6,138 nt of DNA, taken from Ignavibacteriales bacterium. Its GTDB lineage: Bacteria > Bacteroidota > Ignavibacteria > UBA10030. Below, in pieces: positions 1-6,138 of the stretch. Location of the stretch: positions 1-6,138 of the forward strand of contig JACRFF010000049.1 of the NCBI GenBank assembly GCA_016218005.1. The letters run 5' to 3'. Below the pieces are notes generated by a model. That model searched no databases. It saw only the letters and a list, made by a program, of their open reading frames with translations, and had not been told where the DNA came from. Within the stretch, counting starts at the first letter, position 1. Each line of letters starts with the position of its first letter. Made by a program: the position numbers and the translations under genes.

Positions 1-614
1 AAGAGGTCAAAGCCGCCATCGAAGCGAAGGGCCGCAAGGCGCTCGCCCTACAATCCGACGCGAAGGACTTCAACGGCGCACAGCTTGCGGTCGATGCGGT
101 GCTCAAGGAATTCCAACGCATTGATATTCTGGTCAACAATGCCGGCATCGCGAAAGACGGATTGTTGATGCGCATGAGCGAGCAGGACTGGGACGACGTT
201 CTTGACACAAACCTCAAAAGCGCGTTCAATTTTTCCAAAGCCGTATGTCGCCCGATGATGGGCCAACGGGAAGGTCGTATCATCAACATCGCGTCGATTA
301 GCGGGGTCATTGGCAATGCCGGCCAAGCCAACTATGCCGCCGCGAAAGCTGGTATGCTCGGTCTGACAAAAACACTTGCAAAAGAACTCGCTTCTCGCAA
401 TATTCAAGTCAATGCAATCGCACCTGGTTTTGTCGATACCGATATGACGGAGACGTTGACGCCGCAACAGCGGGAAGCATTGGTAGGGATAATTCCGATG
501 AAGCGGACGGCGAAGCCGGAAGAAATCGCCTCCGTTGCAGTGTTTCTCGCGTCAGCCGGTGCAAGCTACGTTACGGGGCAGGTTATGTGCGTCGATGGCG
601 GCATTGTTATGTAA
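1..614 (+). CDS. fabG: 3-oxoacyl-[ACP] reductase FabG, 5' truncated by window edge
   Basis: NADPH-dependent reductase that converts 3-ketoacyl-ACP to 3-hydroxyacyl-ACP in the cytosolic type II fatty-acid synthesis cycle. The reading frame is open from base 3 and ends at TAA 612-614, giving 203 visible codons. Compared with the usual ~245 residues, about 45 N-terminal residues are missing, including the TGxxxGIG cofactor loop. Visible short-chain dehydrogenase marks are the NNAG motif (135-146) and the Ser-Tyr-Lys catalytic set: Ser codon 294, Tyr codon 333 and Lys codon 345 in YAAAK. The Ser-to-Tyr spacing of 13 residues is that of E. coli FabG. The C-terminal end, [11 protein letters not shown], is also typical. 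SDR enzymes are hard to tell apart by sequence alone, but the close match to FabG and the acpP/fabF neighbours make the assignment firm. The ATG at 99 is internal, not the start. Confidence 0.95.
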   Translation, partial: EVKAAIEAKGRKALALQSDAKDFNGAQLAVDAVLKEFQRIDILVNNAGIAKDGLLMRMSEQDWDDVLDTNLKSAFNFSKAVCRPMMGQREGRIINIASISGVIGNAGQANYAAAKAGMLGLTKTLAKELASRNIQVNAIAPGFVDTDMTETLTPQQREALVGIIPMKRTAKPEEIASVAVFLASAGASYVTGQVMCVDGGIVM

Positions 615-617
615 ACA

Positions 618-637
618 GCTTGCCTGTGTCGGCGGGC
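618..637 (+). other. Weak hairpin in the fabG-acpP gap
   Basis: GCTTGCC (618-624) can pair with GGCGGGC (631-637) around a 6-base loop, giving 7 pairs of which two are G-U. No T tract follows, so it is not an intrinsic terminator. It could be an mRNA processing or stability element, or chance in a GC-rich stretch. Confidence 0.2.
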
Positions 638-671
638 GTTGGAATTCGAGCAACGACATCATTAACAACAT

Positions 672-680
672 AAGAGGAGA
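672..680 (+). promoter_or_regulatory. Ribosome binding site of acpP
   Basis: AAGAGGAGA contains AGGAG at 675-679, eight bases before the ATG at 688. It is the best Shine-Dalgarno match in the window and fixes the acpP start. This fits the high translation expected for acyl carrier protein; the starts of fabF and gcvP have no comparable site. Confidence 0.8.
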
Positions 681-687
681 CAGCACC

Positions 688-927
688 ATGGCTGGTGTGA
701 ACGACAAAGTAAAAGAAATCATCGTGGCGAAACTGGGCGTCGATGCAGCTCAAGTTACGCCGGAAGCATCTTTCACGAATGACCTCGGCGCCGATTCGCT
801 CGATACTGTCGAATTGGTGATGGAGTTTGAGAAGGCATTCAACATCCAGATTCCGGATGAAGACGCTGAGAAGATTGCAAGCGTCGGAGATGTCATCAAC
901 TATCTTAAAGGTAAAGGCATCAACTAA
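688..927 (+). CDS. acpP: Acyl carrier protein AcpP
   Basis: Small acidic carrier whose 4'-phosphopantetheine arm holds acyl intermediates as thioesters during fatty-acid synthesis. The product has 79 residues, the normal size. The attachment site is Ser37 in [15 protein letters not shown], the invariant DSL motif, followed by the acidic helix II that docks partner enzymes. The C-terminal [19 protein letters not shown] is also characteristic. The start is the ATG with a strong ribosome binding site. The frame happens to be open upstream into fabG, but that extension is not ACP-like. It lies 73 bases after fabG and 57 before fabF. A hairpin with a T tract just downstream suggests that much of the transcription ends after this gene. 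Confidence 0.98.
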   Translation: MAGVNDKVKEIIVAKLGVDAAQVTPEASFTNDLGADSLDTVELVMEFEKAFNIQIPDEDAEKIASVGDVINYLKGKGIN

Positions 928-932
928 GTCCC

Positions 933-964
933 AAGCGTGCGCCTGAGGCGTACGTTTTTCTTTT
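933..964 (+). terminator. Putative intrinsic terminator or attenuator between acpP and fabF
   Basis: CGTGCGCC (936-943) pairs with GGCGTACG (947-954) around a TGA loop: eight pairs, one of them G-U. Bases 933-935 can extend the stem with 955-957. The stem runs straight into TTTTTCTTTT (955-964). This is the standard layout of a Rho-independent terminator on the + strand. It lies nine bases after the acpP stop and 20 bases before the fabF ATG. As fabF probably shares this transcript, partial termination that favours acpP is the likely role. No fabF promoter is obvious in the short remaining space. Confidence 0.7.
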
Positions 965-984
965 GGGTTAATCGAGCAACGTTT

Positions 985-2241
985 ATGGCGTTCGGAAATA
1001 ATCGGCGGGTAGTCGTGACGGGTATGGGAGCGATTACCCCTATCGGGAATTCGGTTCAAGAATACTGGCAGGCTTTGGTGGCGGGCAAGAGTGGAGCGGC
1101 GCCCATTACCTACTTTGACACGTCTGCCTACGAGACAAAGTTTGCGTGCGAGGTGAAGGGATTCAAGGTGTTGGATTACCTTGACCGCAAACTAGCTCAA
1201 CGCACCGACCCGTATACGCACTTCGGCCTTGTAGCAGCCGACATGGCGATCAAGGACTCCGGATTGAATCTCGATTCGATTGACCGAACGATGGCCGGCG
1301 TCATTTTCGGCTCCGGGATTGGCGGAATGACGACGTTTGCTGCGCAGCAGGAGTTGATTTTCAAGCACAACGGTCCGCGCTTCATCAGTCCGTTCTTTAT
1401 CCCGATGATGATCGCCGATATTGCGGCAGGCAGAATTTCGATGCAGCACGGCTTGAAAGGCCCGAACTATGCCACCACCTCGGCGTGCGCAACTTCATCG
1501 CACGCGGTAGGCGATGCGGCAATTTTGATTCAACGAGGCGACGCCGACGTTATGATTGCTGGTGGATCGGAAGCGAGCATTTGTCCGACCGGTATCGGCG
1601 GCTTCAATGCTATGAAGGCGCTCTCGACCCGCAACGATGCGCCCGAGAAAGCGAGTCGTCCGTTCGATGCAGGCCGCGATGGATTCGTGATGGGTGAAGG
1701 AGGAGCGGTGCTTGTGCTTGAGGAGCTCGGCCATGCTGTGCGGCGCGGCGCCCGTATCTACGCGGAGATTGCCGGTATCGGTTTCACCGCAGATGCGCAC
1801 CACATCACCGAGCCGGCGCCGATGGGTGAAGGAGCGCAGCGTTCGATGAAGCGTGCCATTCAAGACGCGGGATTGTCCTCTTCGGAAGTTGACCACATTA
1901 ACACGCACGGCACGTCAACGCCGGTGGGCGACAAAAACGAATCTGCCGCTATTAAGATTGTCTTTGGCGAGCACGCGAAAAAGTTGGCCATCAATTCGAC
2001 GAAATCCATGATTGGCCACCTGTTGGGCGCTGCCGGCGCCGTCGAAGCAGTGGCGACAATCCTTGCCGTCGTCAACAACAAAGTGCATCCCACAATCAAC
2101 TACGAGACGCCCGACCCGGACTGCGACCTGAACTACACAACCGCCGGCGCAATTGACCGCAGAGTAGATATTGCCATCAGCAATACATTCGGTTTCGGCG
2201 GGCACAACGCCTCGTTGTTGTTCAAGAAATTTCAAAACTAG
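985..2241 (+). CDS. fabF: 3-oxoacyl-[ACP] synthase II FabF (KAS II)
   Basis: Condensing enzyme that elongates acyl-ACP with malonyl-ACP, releasing CO2, in type II fatty-acid synthesis. The product is 418 residues, close to the usual ~412. The thiolase-fold active site is complete: nucleophile Cys168 in TTSACATSS, His308 in NTHGTSTPVGD, Lys340 and His345 in STKSMIGHLLGAAGA. Each is shifted by five from the E. coli positions 163, 303, 335 and 340. The Cys-His-His pattern separates it from KAS III (Cys-His-Asn). I chose ATG 985 because the product then begins MAFGNNRRVVVTGMG, as the family does. A longer in-frame start, GTG 937, lies inside the terminator hairpin and adds non-family sequence. 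The ribosome binding site is weak (GAG at 974-976). It ends with TAG, with a second in-frame stop, TAA, at 2254-2256. Confidence 0.96.
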   Translation: MAFGNNRRVVVTGMGAITPIGNSVQEYWQALVAGKSGAAPITYFDTSAYETKFACEVKGFKVLDYLDRKLAQRTDPYTHFGLVAADMAIKDSGLNLDSIDRTMAGVIFGSGIGGMTTFAAQQELIFKHNGPRFISPFFIPMMIADIAAGRISMQHGLKGPNYATTSACATSSHAVGDAAILIQRGDADVMIAGGSEASICPTGIGGFNAMKALSTRNDAPEKASRPFDAGRDGFVMGEGGAVLVLEELGHAVRRGARIYAEIAGIGFTADAHHITEPAPMGEGAQRSMKRAIQDAGLSSSEVDHINTHGTSTPVGDKNESAAIKIVFGEHAKKLAINSTKSMIGHLLGAAGAVEAVATILAVVNNKVHPTINYETPDPDCDLNYTTAGAIDRRVDIAISNTFGFGGHNASLLFKKFQN

Positions 2242-2253
2242 TTTCTCCCTCGC

Positions 2254-2359
2254 TAAAGAGCATGTGTGAGAATCAAATTTCTTGAGGAAAAGATTTTGTT
2301 TTCAGTTTGAATTCACAACCCAAACCTACTTAACATCCAATTTTCACACACGCTCTAAA
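2254..2359. repeat. Inverted-repeat pair flanked by TAAA, possible MITE-like element or RNA helix
   Basis: GAGCATGTGTGAGAAT (2258-2273) is the near-perfect reverse complement of ATTTTCACACACGCTC (2340-2355). The arms match at 14 of 16 positions, and both differences are transitions. They enclose 66 AT-rich bases. TAAA lies directly outside each arm (2254-2257 and 2356-2359), as a target-site duplication would. The whole is about 98 bases and has no coding capacity, which fits a miniature inverted-repeat element. In RNA the arms would form a helix with one G-U pair and one A-C mismatch. This could instead be a structured 5' leader of rnc. The sequence alone does not decide between the two. Confidence 0.5.
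2307..2336 (+). promoter_or_regulatory. Weak candidate promoter upstream of rnc
   Basis: TTGAAT (2307-2312) and TAACAT (2331-2336), 18 bases apart, each match 4 of 6 positions of the sigma-70 -35 and -10 consensus. They lie in the AT-rich interior of the inverted repeat. A transcript would begin near 2343, about 37 bases before the rnc start, and would lack the left repeat arm. The match is weak, and the promoter consensus in the suspected phylum differs. Confidence 0.2.
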
Positions 2360-2379
2360 TCGGCGGGCTGGGGTTCGTT

Positions 2380-3225
2380 GTGTTGGGCCAGAAGGTTTCG
2401 ATACTTTTCGATCAATTCATTCCGCTTGTTGTCCGTCTCCGCCGCGGTGGTCCGCACGTTGCGATGTTGGTGGATCGATTGCGTGCGTCCGGTTTCGATT
2501 TTTCCCGCTTTGAACGCACGATTCGTTACCGTCCGCGTCAATGGCAGCTATTCCTGCAAGCGCTGATGCATCGTTCGTACCTGCAACTCATCGGAAAAGA
2601 ATGGGGGTCGAATGAGCGTTTGGAATTTCTCGGCGATGCCGTGCTCAATGCCGTGGTAGCGGAAGACCTGTACAAGAAACATCCGCTCGAAGAAGAAGGG
2701 GTGCTCACGAAATTGCGGGCGCGCCTCGTCAATCGCAAAACCTTAGCAATACGCGCACGCGACATGAACCTGACCGATTTCCTGCTCTTGAGCACGAGCG
2801 CCGCCCAATCCATCGACAGCGGCTCCGAATCTATTCTTGCCGACGCCTTTGAAGCCATTCTGGGTGCCACCTATCTCGATGGCGGCGCAGAAGCGGCAAA
2901 GCGTTTTGTTCGCATCCATCTCTTGGATCATCCGGAAGCGATGGCAACCGCTCTTACCGACGACAACTACAAGAGCGCACTGCTGGAGTACTCGCAAGGG
3001 AACGCGCTGGGAATCCCCAAATACGCCGTAGTGAAAGAAGAAGGCCCAGAGCACGACCGGCGGTTCACGGTGGAAGTTGCGATCGGAAAAAAACCGCTGG
3101 GCATCGGCTCAGGCCGAAGCAAAAAGGACGCGGAACAATCCGCAGCCGCACAGGCATTAGACTATATCCGACTTCACAAATCTGAAATCTTTTCCCAAAG
3201 GGATGCCCGCCTGCGGCTCGATTGA
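2380..3225 (+). CDS. rnc: Ribonuclease III
   Basis: Double-strand-specific endoribonuclease that processes rRNA precursors and structured mRNAs as a homodimer with Mg2+. From GTG 2380 the product is 281 residues, longer than the ~225 of E. coli. The signature NERLEFLGDAVL carries Glu82 and Asp86; ADAFEAILGA carries Asp155 and Glu158, completing the metal site. The 73-residue spacing from Glu82 to Asp155 equals E. coli Glu41 to Asp114. The dsRNA-binding domain spans about 193-265, with YKSALLEYSQ and GSGRSKKDAEQSAAAQAL. About 45 extra N-terminal residues are present, including a hydrophobic then basic stretch; extensions here occur in Bacteroidota-type RNase III. The start is uncertain: GTG 2380 has GGGG at 2370-2373 upstream, while ATG 2464 (residue 29) would still keep the catalytic core. 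Its position after fabF is a conserved arrangement in several phyla. Confidence 0.95.
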   Translation: MLGQKVSILFDQFIPLVVRLRRGGPHVAMLVDRLRASGFDFSRFERTIRYRPRQWQLFLQALMHRSYLQLIGKEWGSNERLEFLGDAVLNAVVAEDLYKKHPLEEEGVLTKLRARLVNRKTLAIRARDMNLTDFLLLSTSAAQSIDSGSESILADAFEAILGATYLDGGAEAAKRFVRIHLLDHPEAMATALTDDNYKSALLEYSQGNALGIPKYAVVKEEGPEHDRRFTVEVAIGKKPLGIGSGRSKKDAEQSAAAQALDYIRLHKSEIFSQRDARLRLD

Positions 3226-3321
3226 GCCTTCGGGCTGAGCCTCAGGGCGAAGCCTCAGGCCGAGGCCTGGCCGAAATCCGGACAGGCAGGGATACCCACA
3301 ACACGACCAAGATCAACGCAC
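3226..3321. repeat. GC-rich rnc-gcvP spacer with overlapping inverted repeats
   Basis: Three structures lie in 62 bases. An imperfect 29-base palindrome is centred on 3240 (3226-3254, 11 of 14 arm positions match), with CTGAG and CTCAG at its core. CAGGCC (3256-3261) is the exact reverse complement of GGCCTG (3264-3269). GCCTG (3265-3269) pairs with CAGGC (3283-3287), enclosing CCG/CGG (3271-3273 with 3279-3281). The last two share 3265-3269, so they could not form together. GCCTCAGG also occurs twice (3239-3246 and 3252-3259). No T tract follows, so this is not a standard terminator. It may be a dispersed intergenic repeat or a Rho-independent-like mRNA 3' end. No glycine riboswitch motif is visible. 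Confidence 0.4.
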
Positions 3322-5565
3322 ATGACGACATCAATCTTTGACACAGCCGATTTTCGTTCACGTCATATCGGTCCGCGGCCTCACGATGAAATAGAAATGC
3401 TCAAGGCTGTCGGCGCTGCCTCGCTCGACCAATTGATCGGTGAGACGGTTCCTGCCGGCATTAGGTGCGCCGAGCCGCTGAACTTGCCGCCGCCCATGAG
3501 CGAGCACGAGTTTCTCGGATCGCTAAAAGCCATTGCGGCAAAGAACCGGGTTCTCACGTCATACCTCGGACAGGGCTACTACAACTGCATCGTCCCGAGT
3601 GTTATGAAGCGCAACATCTTTGAAAATCCGGGCTGGTATACGCAGTACACGCCGTATCAACCGGAAATTTCACAAGGACGGCTTGAGGCGCTGCTGAACT
3701 ACCAAACCATGGTTGCCGACCTCACCGGCATGGATGTGGCGAACGCATCGCTGTTGGATGAAGGCACTGCCGCCGCTGAGGCGATGTCGATGGCCTTTGG
3801 CGTTGTGAACAAGGGGGGCAACGGACGCGCCGCGAAAAAATTTTTCGTGTCGGAACGTTGCTTTGCGCAGACGATCGATGTGGTTCGGACTCGAGCGATT
3901 CCACTGGGAATTGAAATCGCCGTTGGCAATCACGAGACGATTCAGTTCGACAACTCGTTTTTTGGCGCACTGATCCAATATCCGGCTCACGATGGAGCGT
4001 TGCTCGATTATCGCCCGTTTGTTCAGAATGCGCACGAGCATGGCTTGATGGTGATAGTGGCCGCCGATCTCTTGAGTCTGGCGGTCATTACGCCGCCCGG
4101 GGAATTTGGCGCCGATGTTGTTATCGGCAACTCGCAACGCTTTGGTGTACCGCTCGGCTTCGGCGGGCCGCACGCAGGGTTCTTTGCGGCGAAGAATGAG
4201 TACATCCGCGTTATGCCGGGGCGCATCATTGGCGTCTCCATCGATGCGCACAACAACACGGCGTACCGGATGACTTTGCAAACGCGAGAACAGCATATCA
4301 GAAGAGAAAAAGCCACGTCGAACATTTGCACTGCGCAAGCGTTGCTGGCGATCATGGCCGGCATGTATGGCGTCTATCATGGCCCGGAAGGGTTGAAGCG
4401 AATCGCCCTCCGCGTCCACGGCTTTGCGAAGATGTTGGAATCAGAACTGAAGCCGATCGGGTTCGTTCAAAAGAATGCCGCTTACTTTGACACGCTGAGA
4501 ATCGAAACGGGCGAGTCGACCGGACAAATCCTCAAACTTGCCGTGCAAGCCGGATACAATCTGCGCACGATTGACGCTTCAACGATTGGAATTGCATTTG
4601 ATGAAACGACGACGGCAGGCGACGTCGAAACGTTGCGTCGGATATTTGCCGAGGCAAAAGGAATGATGGCGCCGCCGGACCATCTCTCGCAAAAATATGC
4701 CGGCTTCAGCGTTGCCCTGCCTCCCCCCATTGCACGCGCAAGCAAGTTCATGCAGCACCCGGTCTTCTCGATGTATCATTCTGAAACGGAGATGATGCGA
4801 TACATCAAGAGTCTCGAGAACAAGGATTTGTCGCTCACACAGTCGATGATTCCCTTAGGTTCGTGCACGATGAAATTGAACGCCGCCACCGAGTTGCTGC
4901 CGGTCAGCTGGCCTGAATTCGCAGAGGTGCATCCGTTCGTTCCGCAAGACCAAGTGGAAGGTTATCACGCCATCTTCCGTGAACTGGAGTCGGCGCTGTG
5001 CAAGCTCACCGGATTTGCCGCGTGTTCACTGCAGCCAAACTCCGGTGCGCAGGGCGAGTACACCGGACTGCTTGTCATTCGCGCATATCATCAAGACCGG
5101 GGGCAGGTGCAGCGCACGGTTGCGCTCATTCCTTCCTCGGCACACGGAACAAATCCCGCCAGCGCCGTCATGGCCGGAATGAAGGTCGTGGTGGTGAACT
5201 GCGACGCGATGGGCAACATCGACGTTGCCGATATGAAAGCCAAAGCCGTTCAGTACAAAGACACGCTTGCCGCGCTGATGGTAACGTATCCTTCAACGCA
5301 CGGAGTCTTTGAAGAGCGGATTAGGGAAATCTGCGATATCATCCATCAGAATGACGGCCTTGTGTACATGGATGGAGCGAACCTCAACGCGCAAGTAGGA
5401 TTGACAAGCCCGGCCATCATTGGCGCCGATGTTTGCCACATCAATCTGCACAAGACGTTTGCCATACCGCACGGCGGCGGCGGGCCCGGCATGGGGCCGA
5501 TCTGCGTTGCGCGCCATCTGACGCCGTACTTGCCGGGACATTCAGTCGTGAAGATTGGCGGCTAG
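3322..5565 (+). CDS. gcvP: Glycine dehydrogenase (decarboxylating) GcvP, ended early by an in-frame TAG
   Basis: P protein of the glycine cleavage system: a PLP enzyme that decarboxylates glycine and passes the aminomethyl group to the lipoyl arm of GcvH. The first 747 residues are intact single-chain GcvP. RHIGP (14-18) opens the N-terminal half, which includes GGPH (281-284). The second half has GSCTMKLN (513-520), [11 protein letters not shown], and the PLP Schiff-base Lys711 in [19 protein letters not shown]. The usual length is ~950-970. TAG at 5563-5565 stops the chain after VVKIGG, where I would expect VV-x-TGGEKAI; GAG to TAG is one base change. The same frame continues as GcvP downstream, so this is not a frameshift. 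The truncated product keeps Lys711 but would lack about 215 C-terminal residues and is probably inactive. ATG 3322 gives the family N-terminus, although no clear ribosome binding site precedes it. Confidence 0.93.
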   Translation: MTTSIFDTADFRSRHIGPRPHDEIEMLKAVGAASLDQLIGETVPAGIRCAEPLNLPPPMSEHEFLGSLKAIAAKNRVLTSYLGQGYYNCIVPSVMKRNIFENPGWYTQYTPYQPEISQGRLEALLNYQTMVADLTGMDVANASLLDEGTAAAEAMSMAFGVVNKGGNGRAAKKFFVSERCFAQTIDVVRTRAIPLGIEIAVGNHETIQFDNSFFGALIQYPAHDGALLDYRPFVQNAHEHGLMVIVAADLLSLAVITPPGEFGADVVIGNSQRFGVPLGFGGPHAGFFAAKNEYIRVMPGRIIGVSIDAHNNTAYRMTLQTREQHIRREKATSNICTAQALLAIMAGMYGVYHGPEGLKRIALRVHGFAKMLESELKPIGFVQKNAAYFDTLRIETGESTGQILKLAVQAGYNLRTIDASTIGIAFDETTTAGDVETLRRIFAEAKGMMAPPDHLSQKYAGFSVALPPPIARASKFMQHPVFSMYHSETEMMRYIKSLENKDLSLTQSMIPLGSCTMKLNAATELLPVSWPEFAEVHPFVPQDQVEGYHAIFRELESALCKLTGFAACSLQPNSGAQGEYTGLLVIRAYHQDRGQVQRTVALIPSSAHGTNPASAVMAGMKVVVVNCDAMGNIDVADMKAKAVQYKDTLAALMVTYPSTHGVFEERIREICDIIHQNDGLVYMDGANLNAQVGLTSPAIIGADVCHINLHKTFAIPHGGGGPGMGPICVARHLTPYLPGHSVVKIGG

Positions 5566-6138
5566 AAAGCGATTTCGGCCATATCGTCTACGCCGTGGGG
5601 AAGCCCGAGCATTCTGTTGATTTCGTACGCCTACATCAAAATGTTGGGCGCTGCCGGACTTACCGAAGCGACAAAGTATGCCATCCTCAACGCCAACTAT
5701 TTGAAGGCACGCTTGGAGAAGCACTATGCCGTGCTGTATCAAGGCACACAGCACCGCGTAGCGCACGAATTTATTCTCAACATGAAAGAGTTCAAAGATA
5801 CCGCGGGAATTGAAGTGGAAGATATTGCCAAGCGATTGATGGACTATGGATTCCACGCGCCAACCGTTTCATTCCCCGTTGCGGGCACGTTGATGATAGA
5901 GCCGACGGAGAGCGAACCGAAATCCGAACTCGACCGCTTTGCCGACGCGCTGATTCAGATTCGAAAAGAAATCCAAGAAGTGGCCGATGGCAAGGCGGAT
6001 AAGAGCGATAATGTTTTGAAAGGCGCGCCGCATACCGCAATGGAAATTGCCGGCGAGTGGAAGCATCCGTATTCGCGCACCCAAGCGGCGTTCGCGCTGC
6101 CGTTCGTCAAGAATCATAAATTCTGGCCGTCGGTGGGC
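5566..6138 (+). CDS. gcvP: GcvP C-terminal region, in frame after the TAG and cut by the window edge
   Basis: These 191 codons follow the TAG in the same frame as 3322-5562, without another stop, and encode the C-terminal part of GcvP. Recognisable pieces are [60 protein letters not shown] with the following [21 protein letters not shown] and HKFWPSVG. They align end to end with E. coli GcvP as I remember it. About 25-30 residues should remain beyond the edge. The segment is best read as part of the upstream gene, not as a separate one. Its first in-frame ATG (5641, in IKMLG) has no ribosome binding site and would start mid-domain. Apart from the stop and a few substitutions within about 45 bases of it, the region shows no decay. 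Confidence 0.88.

Noticed and set aside
48..467. Minus-strand open frame opposite fabG (139 codons)
   Set aside because: The opposite strand is clearly FabG with catalytic residues; the reverse product resembles nothing I recognise.
535..687. Upstream in-frame extension of acpP from an ATG at 535
   Set aside because: It overlaps the fabG 3' end out of frame and is unlike ACP. ATG 688 has a strong ribosome binding site and gives the normal ACP length.
646..981. TCGAGCAACG repeated upstream of acpP (646-655) and fabF (972-981) as a shared operator
   Set aside because: Ten-base repeats are expected several times by chance in 6 kb, and the two copies lie at different distances from their genes.
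937..984. GTG 937 as the start of fabF
   Set aside because: It lies in the terminator-like stem and would add 16 residues not seen in FabF. ATG 985 gives the family N-terminus.
3226..3321. Glycine riboswitch in front of gcvP
   Set aside because: The spacer is only 96 bases, and the conserved aptamer motifs I would expect are absent; only inverted repeats are visible.
3813..3845. Homopolymers in gcvP (six G at 3813-3818, six A then five T at 3835-3845) as a frameshift or slippage site
   Set aside because: The GcvP frame is unbroken through both tracts, and no X XXY YYZ slippery heptamer is in register.
3670..4419. Long open frame on the minus strand inside gcvP (249 codons)
   Set aside because: It is antisense to a well-conserved coding region, has no recognisable family or ribosome binding site, and is explained by the codon bias of gcvP.
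5563..5620. Pyrrolysine-type insertion element after the gcvP TAG
   Set aside because: Only a weak, few-pair stem can be drawn downstream, and GcvP is not a known pyrrolysine protein. There is no positive evidence in the window.
5433..5813. Out-of-frame open frame spanning the gcvP stop (126 codons), as a sign of a frameshift
   Set aside because: Its product is not GcvP-like. The true GcvP frame is the same before and after 5563-5565, so the break is a nonsense codon only.

Overview
The window carries five protein genes, all on the + strand: the 3' part of fabG, then acpP, fabF, rnc and gcvP, the last running off the right edge. The genes are closely packed (gaps of 57 to 138 bases) and no gap exceeds 300 bases. 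No tRNA, rRNA, CRISPR array or minus-strand gene can be supported.

The source looks like a bacterium of moderate GC content, probably of the Bacteroidota/Chlorobiota/Ignavibacteriota (FCB) group. This rests on the fabG-acpP-fabF-rnc order, an RNase III with an N-terminal extension, a single-chain GcvP whose C-terminal wording resembles that group, and weak or missing Shine-Dalgarno sequences at several starts. It is inference from remembered family sequences, not from a search.

Left half (1-2241): fatty-acid elongation. FabG reduces 3-ketoacyl-ACP, AcpP carries the growing chain and FabF condenses it with malonyl-ACP. A hairpin followed by a T-rich tract lies between acpP and fabF. It looks like an intrinsic (probably leaky) terminator that would let acpP be expressed above fabF.

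Middle (2242-3321): the fabF-rnc gap holds a pair of 16-base inverted repeats (14/16 identical) about 98 bases from end to end and flanked by a TAAA direct repeat. It could be a small non-autonomous mobile element, or an RNA helix upstream of the RNase III gene. rnc has all four catalytic acidic residues and a C-terminal dsRNA-binding domain. The rnc-gcvP gap is GC-rich and full of overlapping inverted repeats.

Right part (3322-6138): gcvP, the glycine decarboxylase (P protein) of the glycine cleavage system. Its reading frame is broken by one in-frame TAG at 5563-5565. The same frame then continues for 191 more codons, to the window edge, with clear GcvP sequence and no other stop. This is the most notable feature: a nonsense mutation or sequence error, or less likely a read-through or recoded codon. 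No gcvT, gcvH or other glycine-cleavage gene is visible.
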